The notes beneath the pieces are model-generated. The model was not told where the DNA came from. It saw only the letters and a list, made by a program, of their open reading frames with translations, and did no database searches. DNA of 64,000 nt from an uncultured Gammaproteobacteria bacterium (GTDB taxonomy: Bacteria > Pseudomonadota > Gammaproteobacteria > HK1). The stretch spans positions 5,171,694 to 5,235,693 of the forward strand of contig OY282378.1 in NCBI GenBank assembly GCA_958295835.1, written 5' to 3'. The position numbers and the translations under genes are program-made. Shown here one piece after another: positions 13,978 through 26,438 of the stretch (positions are counted from its first letter, which is position 1; each line of letters starts with the position of its first letter).

Positions 13978-15642
13978 TCACAAAGCATCGCCCCCACCTG
14001 CGAGCCAGGCGCACAGGCGACGTCTCCCGTCCTCCGACATGCGCAATCCCTTCTTGGTGCGCCGCCACAGGACGTCCTCGGAGGTTCGGGCCCATTCATG
14101 CTCGGCCAGGTACTCGACCTCCGCCGCATGGAGCCCGGCCCCGAAGTGCTCTCCGAGATCGTCGATGCCCATGCGGCCGGCCAGGAGGGTGTGGATGCCG
14201 GTGCCGTAGTGGCGGACGTAGTGGCGGACCAACCCTTGCGCAAGCCACGGATAACGTTCGGCGCAGCGCGCGATGAACCCTTCGACGTCCGCACCGGGGA
14301 CGTCCCCGCCGGGGAGGGGGGCGTCACGGGTCCAGGCCGGACGGTCGAAACGCAGCGGCCCGGCCAGCAGGTCCACGGCCTGCTCGGCGAGCTTGCGGCA
14401 GGTGGTGATCTTGCCGCCGTATACCGAGAGCATGGGCGCCGGGCGCCGGTCGAGATGGAGCACGTAGTCGCGGGTGACCTCGCTCGCGTTGCGCGATCGG
14501 TCGTCGATGAGGGGGCGGATGCCGGAGTACGACCAGACGACGTCGCCGGGGGAAATGGGCTTCTCGAAGTACGCGTTGGCCGCGGCGCAGAGGTAGTCCA
14601 CTTCACCGGAAGTGATCTCGACCGGCCCCGGACCGCCCTCGACCTCCACCTCGGTGGTTCCGAGCAGGGTGTAATCCCCCTCGAAAGGGATCGCGAACAG
14701 CACGCGCCCGTCCGTGCCCTGGAAGATGTAGGGGTAGGGATGATCGAACACCTTCCCGACGACGATGTGGCTGCCCTTCACGAGCCGGACATCGTGCTTC
14801 GTAGTGTCGTCGCCCAAGGACTTGGCTCCATCTGCCGCGGCGCTGCCCTTCATGAGCCTCACGTCGTGCTTCGCGTCGTTGTCGTCCGAGGACGTGGCCC
14901 CATCCGTGGCGCTGCCTTTCATGCGCCCTGCGTCGTGTCTCGCGCCGGCATCCGCACCCGCGCCCGGATCCAGCCTCCTGCCGACCCACGGTCCGCTCGC
15001 GTTGACGACCCCTCTCGCCGAGACGGTCGAGCGCGCGCCGGTGGTCCCGTCGACCAGCGTCGCCTCCCAGTGCGGGCCGCGGCGCGCGAGTGACACGCAT
15101 TCGGTGCGGGTCCGCACGTCCGCGCCCCGCAGATGCGCGTCGCGGGCGTTGAGCACCACCAGGCGCGCGTCCTGCACCCAGCAGTCCGAGTACTCGTACC
15201 CCCGGCGGTAGTGCTTCTTCAGCGGGCGTCCGCTCGGATGCCGGCGCAGATCGATGCCAGTGGAAGGCGGCAGCAATGCGCGCCCGCCGAGATGGTCGTA
15301 GAGGAAGAGGCCCAGCCGGATCATCCACCGGGGCCGCAGCCCGGCGTGGTGCGGGAGCACGAAACGCATGGGCCAGATGATGTGCGGGGCGTTGCGGAGC
15401 AGGACCTCGCGCTCCCGAAGGGAGTGGCGCACGAGCCGGAAATCGTAGTGCTCCAGGTAACGCAGCCCGCCATGGATCAGCTTGGTGCTGGCCGAGGAGG
15501 TATGCGCGGCGAGATCGTCCTTCTCGCAGAGCAGGACGTCGAGGCCGCGCCCGGCCGCGTCCCGGGCGATGCACGCGCCGTTGACGCCGCCGCCGATGAC
15601 GAGCAGGTCGACGGCCTTCGGCCCGGACTCCCTCGCATTCAT
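13978..15642 (-). CDS. glpD: Glycerol-3-phosphate dehydrogenase, aerobic
   Basis: An FAD-dependent glycerol-3-phosphate dehydrogenase of 554 residues, peripheral on the inner membrane. It feeds electrons to quinone while making dihydroxyacetone phosphate. The FAD fold is VDLLVIGGGVNGACIARDAAGRG near the N-terminus, followed by SASTKLIHGGLRYLEHYDF, WSYSGIRPL and SVYGGKITTCRKLAE. The start at 15642 (MNARESG) puts the Rossmann strand about 11 residues in. A longer form from 15705 adds only Arg-rich sequence from the duplicated region upstream. It is the last gene of the glycerol operon. Between the two parts of the substrate domain it carries a three-fold repeat (14770-14942) absent from usual family members. 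The final 343 bp are duplicated at 3535-3877. Confidence 0.93.
   Translation of the reverse strand: MNARESGPKAVDLLVIGGGVNGACIARDAAGRGLDVLLCEKDDLAAHTSSASTKLIHGGLRYLEHYDFRLVRHSLREREVLLRNAPHIIWPMRFVLPHHAGLRPRWMIRLGLFLYDHLGGRALLPPSTGIDLRRHPSGRPLKKHYRRGYEYSDCWVQDARLVVLNARDAHLRGADVRTRTECVSLARRGPHWEATLVDGTTGARSTVSARGVVNASGPWVGRRLDPGAGADAGARHDAGRMKGSATDGATSSDDNDAKHDVRLMKGSAAADGAKSLGDDTTKHDVRLVKGSHIVVGKVFDHPYPYIFQGTDGRVLFAIPFEGDYTLLGTTEVEVEGGPGPVEITSGEVDYLCAAANAYFEKPISPGDVVWSYSGIRPLIDDRSRNASEVTRDYVLHLDRRPAPMLSVYGGKITTCRKLAEQAVDLLAGPLRFDRPAWTRDAPLPGGDVPGADVEGFIARCAERYPWLAQGLVRHYVRHYGTGIHTLLAGRMGIDDLGEHFGAGLHAAEVEYLAEHEWARTSEDVLWRRTKKGLRMSEDGRRRLCAWLAGGGDAL
14770..14942. repeat. In-frame tandem repeat inside glpD
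   Basis: Three copies of a 32-base core (starts 14770, 14842 and 14911; spacing 72 and 69 bp) encode KHDVRLVKGS, KHDVRLMKGS and RHDAGRMKGS with Asp/Ser/Ala-rich spacers. Only one such segment is expected in GlpD. All three are in frame, so the protein gains about 47 residues. Confidence 0.85.
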
Positions 15643-15654
15643 CCGGACACGGCG

Positions 15655-15750
15655 ATCCCGCGGACGAACGGCCCGCGCACGGCCGGGACGCCGGCCACGG
15701 CCCACGCCGGAGGGCCGGCGAGATCAAGCCACGCGAGGGGGATGAAGACG
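15655..15750 (-). pseudogene. Duplicated tail of the DUF2160 gene
   Basis: The minus-strand translation VSVFIPLAWLDLAGPPAWAVAGV parallels SAFIHLAWLGLAGPPVWAALGI of the gene at 15752-16033. About 90 bp of the 3' end are repeated just downstream, in the gap before glpD. The frame differs and there is no start, so it is a tandem-duplication scar. Confidence 0.7.
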
Positions 15751-15751
15751 C

Positions 15752-16033
15752 TCACACCCATCTGAATACCGCGACCCCGTAGACGACCGAGATACCGAGC
15801 GCGGCCCATACCGGAGGGCCGGCGAGGCCGAGCCACGCGAGGTGGATGAAGGCGCTCCCGAGCAGGGTGATGAACAGCCGGTCCCCGCGCGTCGTGTCGA
15901 GCCCGAGGACGCCGCGCCGCGCCCCCCCGCCGGGGCGCCGCAGCTCCCAGATCGTCATGCCGGCCAGGGCGAGCGCGATGCAGACGAAGAACGCCGCCGT
16001 CGGCCAGGTCCACGCCATCCATGAGAGGGACAT
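15752..16033 (-). CDS. DUF2160 small membrane protein of glycerol operon
   Basis: A 93-residue integral membrane protein with three predicted helices (TAAFFVCIALALAGMTIW, FITLLGSAFIHLAWLGLA and VWAALGISVVYGVAVF). Proteins of this DUF are found in rhizobial-type glycerol ABC operons between the second permease and the binding protein or glpD, as here. The role is unknown, perhaps assembly or stability of the transporter. It starts 13 bp after the glpQ stop. Confidence 0.8.
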   Translation of the reverse strand: MSLSWMAWTWPTAAFFVCIALALAGMTIWELRRPGGGARRGVLGLDTTRGDRLFITLLGSAFIHLAWLGLAGPPVWAALGISVVYGVAVFRWV

Positions 16034-16046
16034 GTCTCGATCTCCC

Positions 16047-16847
<801 letters not shown>

Positions 16848-16850
16848 CGC

Positions 16851-17717
<867 letters not shown>

Positions 17718-17733
17718 TGTTCGGCCTCCACGG

Positions 17734-18819
<1,086 letters not shown>

Positions 18820-18867
18820 GGGTCGGTTCGGTCGCTGGTCTCGGGGGTCGGGTCCGGGTCCGGCGCC

Positions 18868-19935
18868 TCAGGGCGCGAGCAGTGCCCCGTCCTCGCCGAA
18901 GTAGAAGAAGCGGCCGGTTTGCAGGTACATCGGCTCGTTGGCGCCTGCCGCCACCGGGTGGATGCCGTGGGATTGCGATATCCAGGTGTGCCCGCCGATC
19001 CGTACGTGCATGATGCTCTCCGATCCGGAGAGCTCGGCGACGAGCACCCGCGCTTCGACTTCGAGGGCGTCCCCGGCGGGCCGCGACGGGGTGATGTGGT
19101 GCGGGCGCAGCCCCACCGTGTACCGGCCCTCGGCAAGCCCGGCGGCGGGGCCGGTGGCGGGCCAGCGCACGGAGTCGTCCAGCGCGAAGGTGTCTCCGCG
19201 CCTGACGGCCGAAGCGACGTTGAGCGGCGGGTCCGAGAACACCCGGGCGCTCACCAGATCCTTCGGCCCGCGGTAGACCTCGGGGGTCGGCCCGAACTGC
19301 GTGATCCGTCCTTCGTGCAGGGTGGCGGTGCATCCCCCGAGGAGCAGCGCTTCCTGCGGCTCGCTCGTCGCGTACACGATGGTCGCGCCTTTTTTCTCGA
19401 GAAGGCCCGGCAATTCCTCGCGCAGCTCCTCCCGGAGCTTGTAGTCGAGGTTGGCGAGCGGCTCGTCGAGCAGGACGAGGCCGGAATCCTTGACCAGCGC
19501 CCGGGCCAGCGCGGTGCGCTGCTGCTGCCCGCCGGAGAGCTCCGCCGGGCGCCGCCCGAGCATCGGGGTCAGTCCGAGCAACGCCGCGACCTCGGCGACG
19601 CGCTCTTCGATCTCGCTCCCGGGCGTGCCCACCACCCGCAACGGCGATGCGATGTTCTCGAAGACACTCAGGTTCGGGTAGTTGATGAACTGCTGGTAGA
19701 CCATGGAGACGTTGCGCTTCTGCACGGGAACGCCGGTGACGTCCTCGCCGCGGAACAGGATCCGGCCGGCGCTCGGCTTGTCGAGCCCCGCCATGAGGCG
19801 CATCAGCGTGGTCTTGCCCGAGAGCGTCGCCCCGAGCAGGACGTTGAACACGCCCTGCTGCAGGACGAGATCGGTGGGATGGATGTGCGGCTGCGCGCCC
19901 ACCGTCTTCGCAACGCCCCTGAGCTCGATGGCCAT
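18868..19935 (-). CDS. glpS: Glycerol ABC transporter ATPase GlpS
   Basis: A 355-residue MalK-type ABC ATPase. Walker A is the unusual GATLSGKTTLMRL, the signature is ELSGGQQQRTALARAL, and Walker B is GLVLLDEPLANLD. The switch is YATSEPQEALLL, where the usual His is replaced by Ser. With the degenerate signature in GlpT, this suggests one consensus and one degenerate ATP site in the heterodimer. A C-terminal TOBE-like domain follows. It lies 40 bp after glpR and 48 bp before glpT. Confidence 0.88.
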   Translation of the reverse strand: MAIELRGVAKTVGAQPHIHPTDLVLQQGVFNVLLGATLSGKTTLMRLMAGLDKPSAGRILFRGEDVTGVPVQKRNVSMVYQQFINYPNLSVFENIASPLRVVGTPGSEIEERVAEVAALLGLTPMLGRRPAELSGGQQQRTALARALVKDSGLVLLDEPLANLDYKLREELREELPGLLEKKGATIVYATSEPQEALLLGGCTATLHEGRITQFGPTPEVYRGPKDLVSARVFSDPPLNVASAVRRGDTFALDDSVRWPATGPAAGLAEGRYTVGLRPHHITPSRPAGDALEVEARVLVAELSGSESIMHVRIGGHTWISQSHGIHPVAAGANEPMYLQTGRFFYFGEDGALLAP

Positions 19936-19975
19936 CGCCTTGCGCTCTTTCGATTGCGCCGCCGCGGGCGCCGGC

Positions 19976-20788
19976 TCAGCCGGCGGCCTCTCCGGCCCCG
20001 TCCGGCGCCGCGACCTCGACCCGCACGTCGTGCCGGGCGCACAGTTCGAGGAACGGCGCCGGCGGAGCGGTATCGGTCACGAAGCAGTCGAGCTGCGAGA
20101 CGTTGCCGATGCGCACCGGGGCGCTGCGCCGGAACTTCATGCCGTCGGCGACGAGGATCACCGAACGCGCGTTCTCGATGATCGCCTTCGCGACCCGTAC
20201 TTCGCGGGGATCGTAGTCGAGAAGGGCGCCGTCTTCCTCGATGGCGGATGCGCCGATGATGGCGTGGTCCACCTTGAACTGCCCGATGAAGTCGACGGTG
20301 GCGTCGCCGACGATTCCACCGTCTTCCCGGCGCAGGATCCCGCCGGCCGACATCACCTCGATGCCCTCGAACGGGCGCAGCAGGTTGACGACGTTCAGGT
20401 TGTTGGTGATGACGGTCAATCCGACGTGTCCGGAGAGGTTGTGCGCGACCTGCTCCGTGGTGGTGCCGATGTTCACGATCAGCGAGGCGTCGTTCGGGAT
20501 CAGCGCCGCCGCGCGGCGCCCGATCGCCGCCTTGCCTTCGGCCGCGAGCTGCAGCCGGGCGGCGTAGCCCATGTTGGAGACGCCGCCCATCGGGACGGCG
20601 CCGCCGTGGATCCGCTGGAGCAGCCGCAGGCGGGAGAGCTGGTTCAGGTCCCGGCGGACCGTCTGCGAGGTGACCCCGAAGCGTTGCGCCAGCGGCTCGA
20701 CCAGGATCGTGCCGCGGGCGCGGGCGATGTCCAGGATCTCCCGTTGCCGTCGGCTGAGGTTCGACGATTCGGTGAGCGGCATGGTCAT
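19976..20788 (-). CDS. glpR: DeoR-family regulator GlpR
   Basis: A 270-residue repressor. The N-terminal winged helix-turn-helix is SNLSRRQREILDIARARGT, EPLAQRFGVTSQTVRRDLNQL; the C-terminal sugar-phosphate sensor has LIVNIGTTTEQVAHNL and VDHAIIGASAIEEDGALLDYDPREV. GlpR proteins bind operators in the absence of glycerol-3-phosphate and repress glycerol uptake and oxidation genes. I chose ATG 20788 (MTMPLTESSNLS), just before the HTH; the frame is open further upstream but the extension is Arg-rich and non-family. It sits between glpV and glpS, so it would control its own operon. Confidence 0.88.
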   Translation of the reverse strand: MTMPLTESSNLSRRQREILDIARARGTILVEPLAQRFGVTSQTVRRDLNQLSRLRLLQRIHGGAVPMGGVSNMGYAARLQLAAEGKAAIGRRAAALIPNDASLIVNIGTTTEQVAHNLSGHVGLTVITNNLNVVNLLRPFEGIEVMSAGGILRREDGGIVGDATVDFIGQFKVDHAIIGASAIEEDGALLDYDPREVRVAKAIIENARSVILVADGMKFRRSAPVRIGNVSQLDCFVTDTAPPAPFLELCARHDVRVEVAAPDGAGEAAG

Positions 20789-21157
20789 GCGAGTGGCGAC
20801 GGCCGGCGCGGACGTCCGTCGGGCGATGCGTCGCCGACTGTCGGAGAGCGGGTGTGTTCCATCAGCCATTCCCGCCAAGCCCGACAACGTCCATCGAATC
20901 GCCACGACCAGACGTTCGGGCGGCAGAAAAGACCGCGAAATCCCGATGACACCACCCTGTTCGGGACGTTGGCGGGAATGGCCGGTGTTCCATGCACGTA
21001 CGGTGTCGCGACTATGCGAACGAAAACCTCCCGGCCCGGTCCGCCGCATGGCTTCGGGACATCGGCCCGTCGCATGGCATGGCACCATGCGACGGGAGCG
21101 CATCGCGCGCTCCCGCCGTTGCCCCGATGCGGCGGATCCGCATCCGCCTTCGTCCAC
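20789..21157. other. Intercistronic region glpV-glpR
   Basis: No gene is seen. The 3' part (relative to the minus-strand transcript, just after glpV) holds the strong hairpins annotated at 21066-21114. At 20960-20980 the motif CGGGACGTTGGCGGGAAT matches 3491-3508 exactly, so a small dispersed repeat is present. A secondary promoter for glpR-glpD could lie here, but I see no clear -35/-10 pair. Confidence 0.5.
21066..21114 (-). terminator. Two adjoining hairpins after glpV
   Basis: A 12-bp perfect stem (CCCGTCGCATGG / CCATGCGACGGG, 7-base loop, 21066-21096) is directly joined to a 7-bp stem (GGGAGCG / CGCTCCC, to 21114). There is no U-tract, so a simple intrinsic terminator is unlikely. Stem-loops after a binding-protein gene often protect its mRNA from 3' exonucleases and raise its level over the permease genes; that is my inference here. 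Confidence 0.5.
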
Positions 21158-22891
<1,734 letters not shown>

Positions 22892-22940
22892 TGTTCACTT
22901 CCCTCTGTTTCCGATGGATCGGGGGCCGGATTCTAGCAGT

Positions 22941-23005
22941 ATGTTTTCGATTCACAAACAAGAACGTTCGCTTGAAAAGAATATCGCTTTTGGTTCGATC
23001 GTACG
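22941..23005. promoter_or_regulatory. Candidate GlpR operator and divergent promoter region
   Basis: The 140-bp gap between glpV and the divergent enoyl-CoA hydratase gene is the AT-richest DNA nearby. It contains the perfect palindrome GAACGTTC (22962-22969), preceded by TGTTTTCGATTCACAAACA and followed by two TTCG-containing half-sites (CTTTTGGTTCGATCG). DeoR/GlpR operators typically contain TTCG-type repeats, so this is a reasonable operator candidate, not a demonstrated one. Confidence 0.4.
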
Positions 23006-23033
23006 GATCATGCATGTGCAACGGAGGGAGCCC

Positions 23034-23822
23034 ATGACCAGTGCAGCCATCCGCCCGGATCTCGGCGTCGAGCTCGCCGACCACGTCGCGACCGTCGAGA
23101 TCCGCCGCCCGCCGAACAACTTCTTCGACTACGAACTCATCCACGAGATCGCAAACGTCTACGAGCGGCTCGACGCCGACCCCGGGTGCCGCGCCATCGT
23201 GCTCTGTTCCGAGGGCCGCCACTTCTGCGCCGGGGCGGACTTCAGCGCCCGCGAGAAGTGGAGCCGGGAACGGCTCGATCGGCAGGCGAGCCGGCTCTAC
23301 GTGGAGGCGGTGCGGGTGTTCTCCTGCACCCGGCCGGTGGTCGCGGCGGTGCAGGGGGCGGCGGTGGGAGGCGGACTCGGGCTCGCGCTCTCGGCCGATT
23401 TCCGCATCGCCTGCGAGGAATCGCGCTTCGTCGCGAACTTCGCGCGGTTGGGGATCCATCAGGGGTTCGGGCTCAGCGTGACCCTCCCGCGGCTCATCGG
23501 CCGCAACCGGGCAGCCCTGATGCTCTACACCGGGCGGCGGATCAAGGGCGTCGAGGCGGTCGGGATGGGGCTTGCCGACGAGCTCGCGGACCTCGCCGAA
23601 GTGCGGGGCCGCGCGCTCGATCTCGCGACCGAGATCGCCCGGTCCGCGCCCCTCGCGGTACGGTCGATCCGCGCCACCCTGCGCCGGGGGCTGGCCGATG
23701 CGGTGCGCGAGGCCACGGACCACGAGCTTGCCGAGCAGAGCCGGCTTCGGCGTACCGCCGACCACGAGGAAGGCGTGAAGGCCACGGCGGAGCGACGCCT
23801 CGGGGATTTCCAGGGGCGCTGA
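23034..23822 (+). CDS. Enoyl-CoA hydratase/isomerase family protein
   Basis: A 262-residue crotonase-fold protein with a GGAGGG site before ATG 23034. Family marks are RRPPNNFFDYELI, CSEGRHFCAGADFSAREKW (first oxyanion-hole segment) and AVQGAAVGGGLGLALSADFRIA (second oxyanion segment). In place of the hydratase Glu pair it has FARLGIHQGFGLSVTLPRLIG, so the exact reaction (hydratase, isomerase or other acyl-CoA chemistry) is open. It is divergent from the glycerol operon and probably not part of it. Nearby CaiB- and acyl-CoA-dehydrogenase-type genes suggest a CoA-ester degradative setting. Confidence 0.82.
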   Translation: MTSAAIRPDLGVELADHVATVEIRRPPNNFFDYELIHEIANVYERLDADPGCRAIVLCSEGRHFCAGADFSAREKWSRERLDRQASRLYVEAVRVFSCTRPVVAAVQGAAVGGGLGLALSADFRIACEESRFVANFARLGIHQGFGLSVTLPRLIGRNRAALMLYTGRRIKGVEAVGMGLADELADLAEVRGRALDLATEIARSAPLAVRSIRATLRRGLADAVREATDHELAEQSRLRRTADHEEGVKATAERRLGDFQGR

Positions 23823-23851
23823 GCGTTTCCCGGCCCCGTCCGGTTCACACG

Positions 23852-23937
23852 AGTCGATTCGGGGACGCCCAGGTCAGGCGGTGACCGCGGGCGTAGCAGG
23901 CGGCCATTCGAAGTCGATTCGGGGACGCCCGGGTCAG
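23852..23937. repeat. Two 26-bp direct repeats
   Basis: AGTCGATTCGGGGACGCC followed by CAGGTCAG (23852-23877) or CGGGTCAG (23912-23937) is repeated 60 bp apart between two convergent genes. The second copy contains the stop codon of the lyase gene. Function unknown. Confidence 0.8.
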
Positions 23938-24812
23938 CCCCTTCCCCACCGCCTCTCGAACTCCCATATCTCCTCGAACCCCATCAGCTCGTGCATTTCA
24001 CCGATCGAGAAGCTCTCGGCCGCGAGGCCGATCGACGAACCGTTCCTCCTGAGGTGCCCGTAGACGTCCGCCAGCGTCTTCGCGGTCGTCAGGAAGCCGG
24101 TGCCCGGGTAGATTGCGATGGCGAAGCCGAGCCGCGCCAGGACCTCCGCCGGCAGGACGGGGGAGAAGCCCCCTTCGACCATGTTCGCGAGCAGAGGGGC
24201 GTCGATCTCCCGGCCGATACGCTCGAACTCCTCCTCGGATTCGGGCGCTTCGATGAACACCACGTCCGCGCCGGCCTTCGAGAACGCCCGCCCCCGGCGA
24301 ATCGCCTCGTCGAGGCCGAGCGAGCTGCGCGAGTCGGTACGCGCGATGACGAGGAAGTCGTCGCTTTCCCGCGCCTCTGCCGCCACCTCGATCTTGCGCA
24401 GCATGTCGCCGAGCGGGACCACCCGGCGCCCCGGTGCGTGACCGCACTTCTTCGGGAACTCCTGGTCTTCGATCTGAATTGCAGCGACCCCCGCCGCCTC
24501 GTATCCACGCACCGTGTGGCGAACGTTGAGCAATCCGCCGAACCCGGTGTCGGCATCGGCGATGAGCGGTGTCCGAATCGCCTCGCAGATGCGTGCGGCG
24601 CGGCCGAGCATGTCCGCGTAGCTGGCCAGCCCGGCGTCCGGCAGGCCCATGTGGGACGCGGCGATGCCGTAGCCGGTCATGTACAGGGCGTCGAAGCCGG
24701 CGCGGTCGGCGACCTTGGCCGAGATCAGGTCGAATACCCCGGGGGCCACCGTGAGCTCGCGGGCCTGAATCCGGCGTGCGAGCGCACGGCGCCCTTCCTG
24801 AACGTCTGGCAT
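23934..24812 (-). CDS. Isocitrate lyase/PEP-mutase family protein
   Basis: A 292-residue TIM-barrel enzyme of the ICL/PEPM superfamily (2-methylisocitrate lyase, oxaloacetate decarboxylase, PEP mutase). Signature segments are VAPGVFDLISAKVADRAGFDALYMTGYGIA, PLIADADTGFGG (Mg2+-binding Asp pair), IQIEDQEFPKKCGH and RTDSRS. The catalytic-loop form KKCGH, with the Cys of lyases, points to C-C lyase chemistry rather than phosphonate mutase. ATG 24812 has GAAAGG at good distance; ATG 24821 is too close to that site. The substrate is not assignable from sequence. Confidence 0.85.
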   Translation of the reverse strand: MPDVQEGRRALARRIQARELTVAPGVFDLISAKVADRAGFDALYMTGYGIAASHMGLPDAGLASYADMLGRAARICEAIRTPLIADADTGFGGLLNVRHTVRGYEAAGVAAIQIEDQEFPKKCGHAPGRRVVPLGDMLRKIEVAAEARESDDFLVIARTDSRSSLGLDEAIRRGRAFSKAGADVVFIEAPESEEEFERIGREIDAPLLANMVEGGFSPVLPAEVLARLGFAIAIYPGTGFLTTAKTLADVYGHLRRNGSSIGLAAESFSIGEMHELMGFEEIWEFERRWGRG

Positions 24813-24987
24813 GTTCCGCATCCTTTCGGCGATTTCCGGTGGGGTCCTACGATAGCCTGCCTTGCGCATGGACCGCATCCGCCGGCTCGACCGCATGGGG
24901 CAGCGTATCGGAATGCTACGATGCGGCGGGCGTGCCGGGGTGCTGCCGCCGGCCCACGCCCGCCCCTCCATCGAGCAGGAGACATCG

Positions 24988-26370
24988 ATGCTGGACGCAC
25001 GCGGACTCGAGACGACCGCCGCGAACGATGCGGCAGTCCGGAACTTCGATACGACGCTCGCGCAGTACCTGCGGTTCGGGACGGAGACCGGAGACGCTCT
25101 GAAGCGCACTCTGGCCGAGGACCCCGAGATGGTGCTCGCGCACTGCGTGAAGGGTTATTTCTTCATGCTCTTCTGCGTGCCGGCGCTGACCGGCAAGGCG
25201 CGCGGGAGTCTCGACGCCGCGCGCCGATCCGCCGGCGAGCGCGGCGCCACGGAGCGCGAACGGCGCCACCTCGACGCGCTCGACGCCTGGAGCCGCGGCG
25301 AGTTCGAACAGGCCGTCGCGCACCTGGAGACGATCCTGGCCGGTCATCCGCGCGACATCCTCGCTTTGAAGCTCGCCCACTACCTCCACTTCTATCTCGG
25401 CGACGACGAGAATCTGCGCGACTCCATCGGACGGGTGTTGCACGCCTGGGACGAGACCGTGGACGGCTACGGCTACGTCCTCGGCCTGCAGGCGTTCGCG
25501 CTCGAAGAGTCGGGCGCCTGGGACGAGGCGGAGCATGCGGGGCGGGCCGCGGTGGAACGCAATCCGTCCGACCTGTGGGCGGTGCACGCGGTCGCGCACG
25601 TCATGGAGATGCAGGACCGTCGCCGCGAGGGCGTCGCATGGATCCGCGAGAGCGAGCCGCGGCTCGCCGAGTGCAACAACTTCGGCTACCACCTGTGGTG
25701 GCATCTCGCGCTGTTTCACCTCGATCTCGAGGATGTCGAGTCGGTCCTGCGGCTCTACGACGAACGGATGCGCGCGGACCTGTCGGACGAATACCTCGAC
25801 ATCTGCAACGCGACGTCGATGCTGTGGCGGCTGGAGGAGCGCGGCGTCGACGTGGGTGATCGCTGGAACGAGCTGGCGGAACGATGCGAGGCCCGCACCG
25901 GCGACCACCAGATGGTCTTCCCCGACGTGCACTACATGCTCGCGCTCGCGGCGGGGGGCCGCGATGCGGCCGTCGAACGGATGCTGGACAGCATGCGCAC
26001 CTTCGCCGAGGGGACGGCCACCGAACAGGTGGTGATGCGGTCGGCCGGCATTCCGCTCGGCAAGGCGATCGCACACTGGTACCGTGGCGAGTACGCGGAG
26101 GTCGTCGAGGTGCTCGCGCCGGTCCGCTACCGGCTGCCGCTCATCGGTGGCTCGCACGCGCAGCGGGACCTGTTCCACCAGCTCCTCATCGCCGCTACGT
26201 TCGCGTCGGGCCGGTACGAGACCGCCCGTACCCTGCTGAGCGAGCGCGCCGCCCGCAAGCCGCGCAATCCGTGGACCTGGAAGCGTTACGCACGGGCGCT
26301 GGCCGCCCTCGACGACGACGAGGGCGCCGCTCTGGCGCGCGAGACCGCGGTGCGCCTGCTGAATGCGTAG
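24988..26370 (+). CDS. TPR protein of the TTC38 type
   Basis: A 460-residue soluble all-helical protein starting MLDARGLETTAANDAAVRNFDTTL, with a CAGGAGA site before ATG 24988. Helical pairs resembling degenerate tetratricopeptide repeats run through it (VLAHCVKGYFFMLFC, ERRHLDALDAWSRGEFEQAVAHLETIL, NPSDLWAVHAVAHVMEMQDR). The NFGYHLWWHLALFHLDLED segment is characteristic of TTC38-like proteins shared by bacteria and animals. Biochemical role unknown; such genes often lie by acyl-CoA and amino-acid catabolic genes, as here. Confidence 0.75.
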   Translation: MLDARGLETTAANDAAVRNFDTTLAQYLRFGTETGDALKRTLAEDPEMVLAHCVKGYFFMLFCVPALTGKARGSLDAARRSAGERGATERERRHLDALDAWSRGEFEQAVAHLETILAGHPRDILALKLAHYLHFYLGDDENLRDSIGRVLHAWDETVDGYGYVLGLQAFALEESGAWDEAEHAGRAAVERNPSDLWAVHAVAHVMEMQDRRREGVAWIRESEPRLAECNNFGYHLWWHLALFHLDLEDVESVLRLYDERMRADLSDEYLDICNATSMLWRLEERGVDVGDRWNELAERCEARTGDHQMVFPDVHYMLALAAGGRDAAVERMLDSMRTFAEGTATEQVVMRSAGIPLGKAIAHWYRGEYAEVVEVLAPVRYRLPLIGGSHAQRDLFHQLLIAATFASGRYETARTLLSERAARKPRNPWTWKRYARALAALDDDEGAALARETAVRLLNA

Positions 26371-26438
26371 AGGCCGGCAGAAGCAGGATCGAGTCGCCTG
26401 CCGATGGACCGAAGGGCTCGGGGTATGCGGGATGAGAA

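Noticed and set aside
13978..13980. Integrase attachment site at the glpD stop
   Set aside because: The duplicated segment is 343 bp, far longer than a usual att core, and no complete integrase gene is nearby; recombination or tandem duplication explains it as well.
13789..15093. Long plus-strand frame opposite glpD
   Set aside because: Antisense shadow of glpD; the apparent repeats in it are those of glpD itself.
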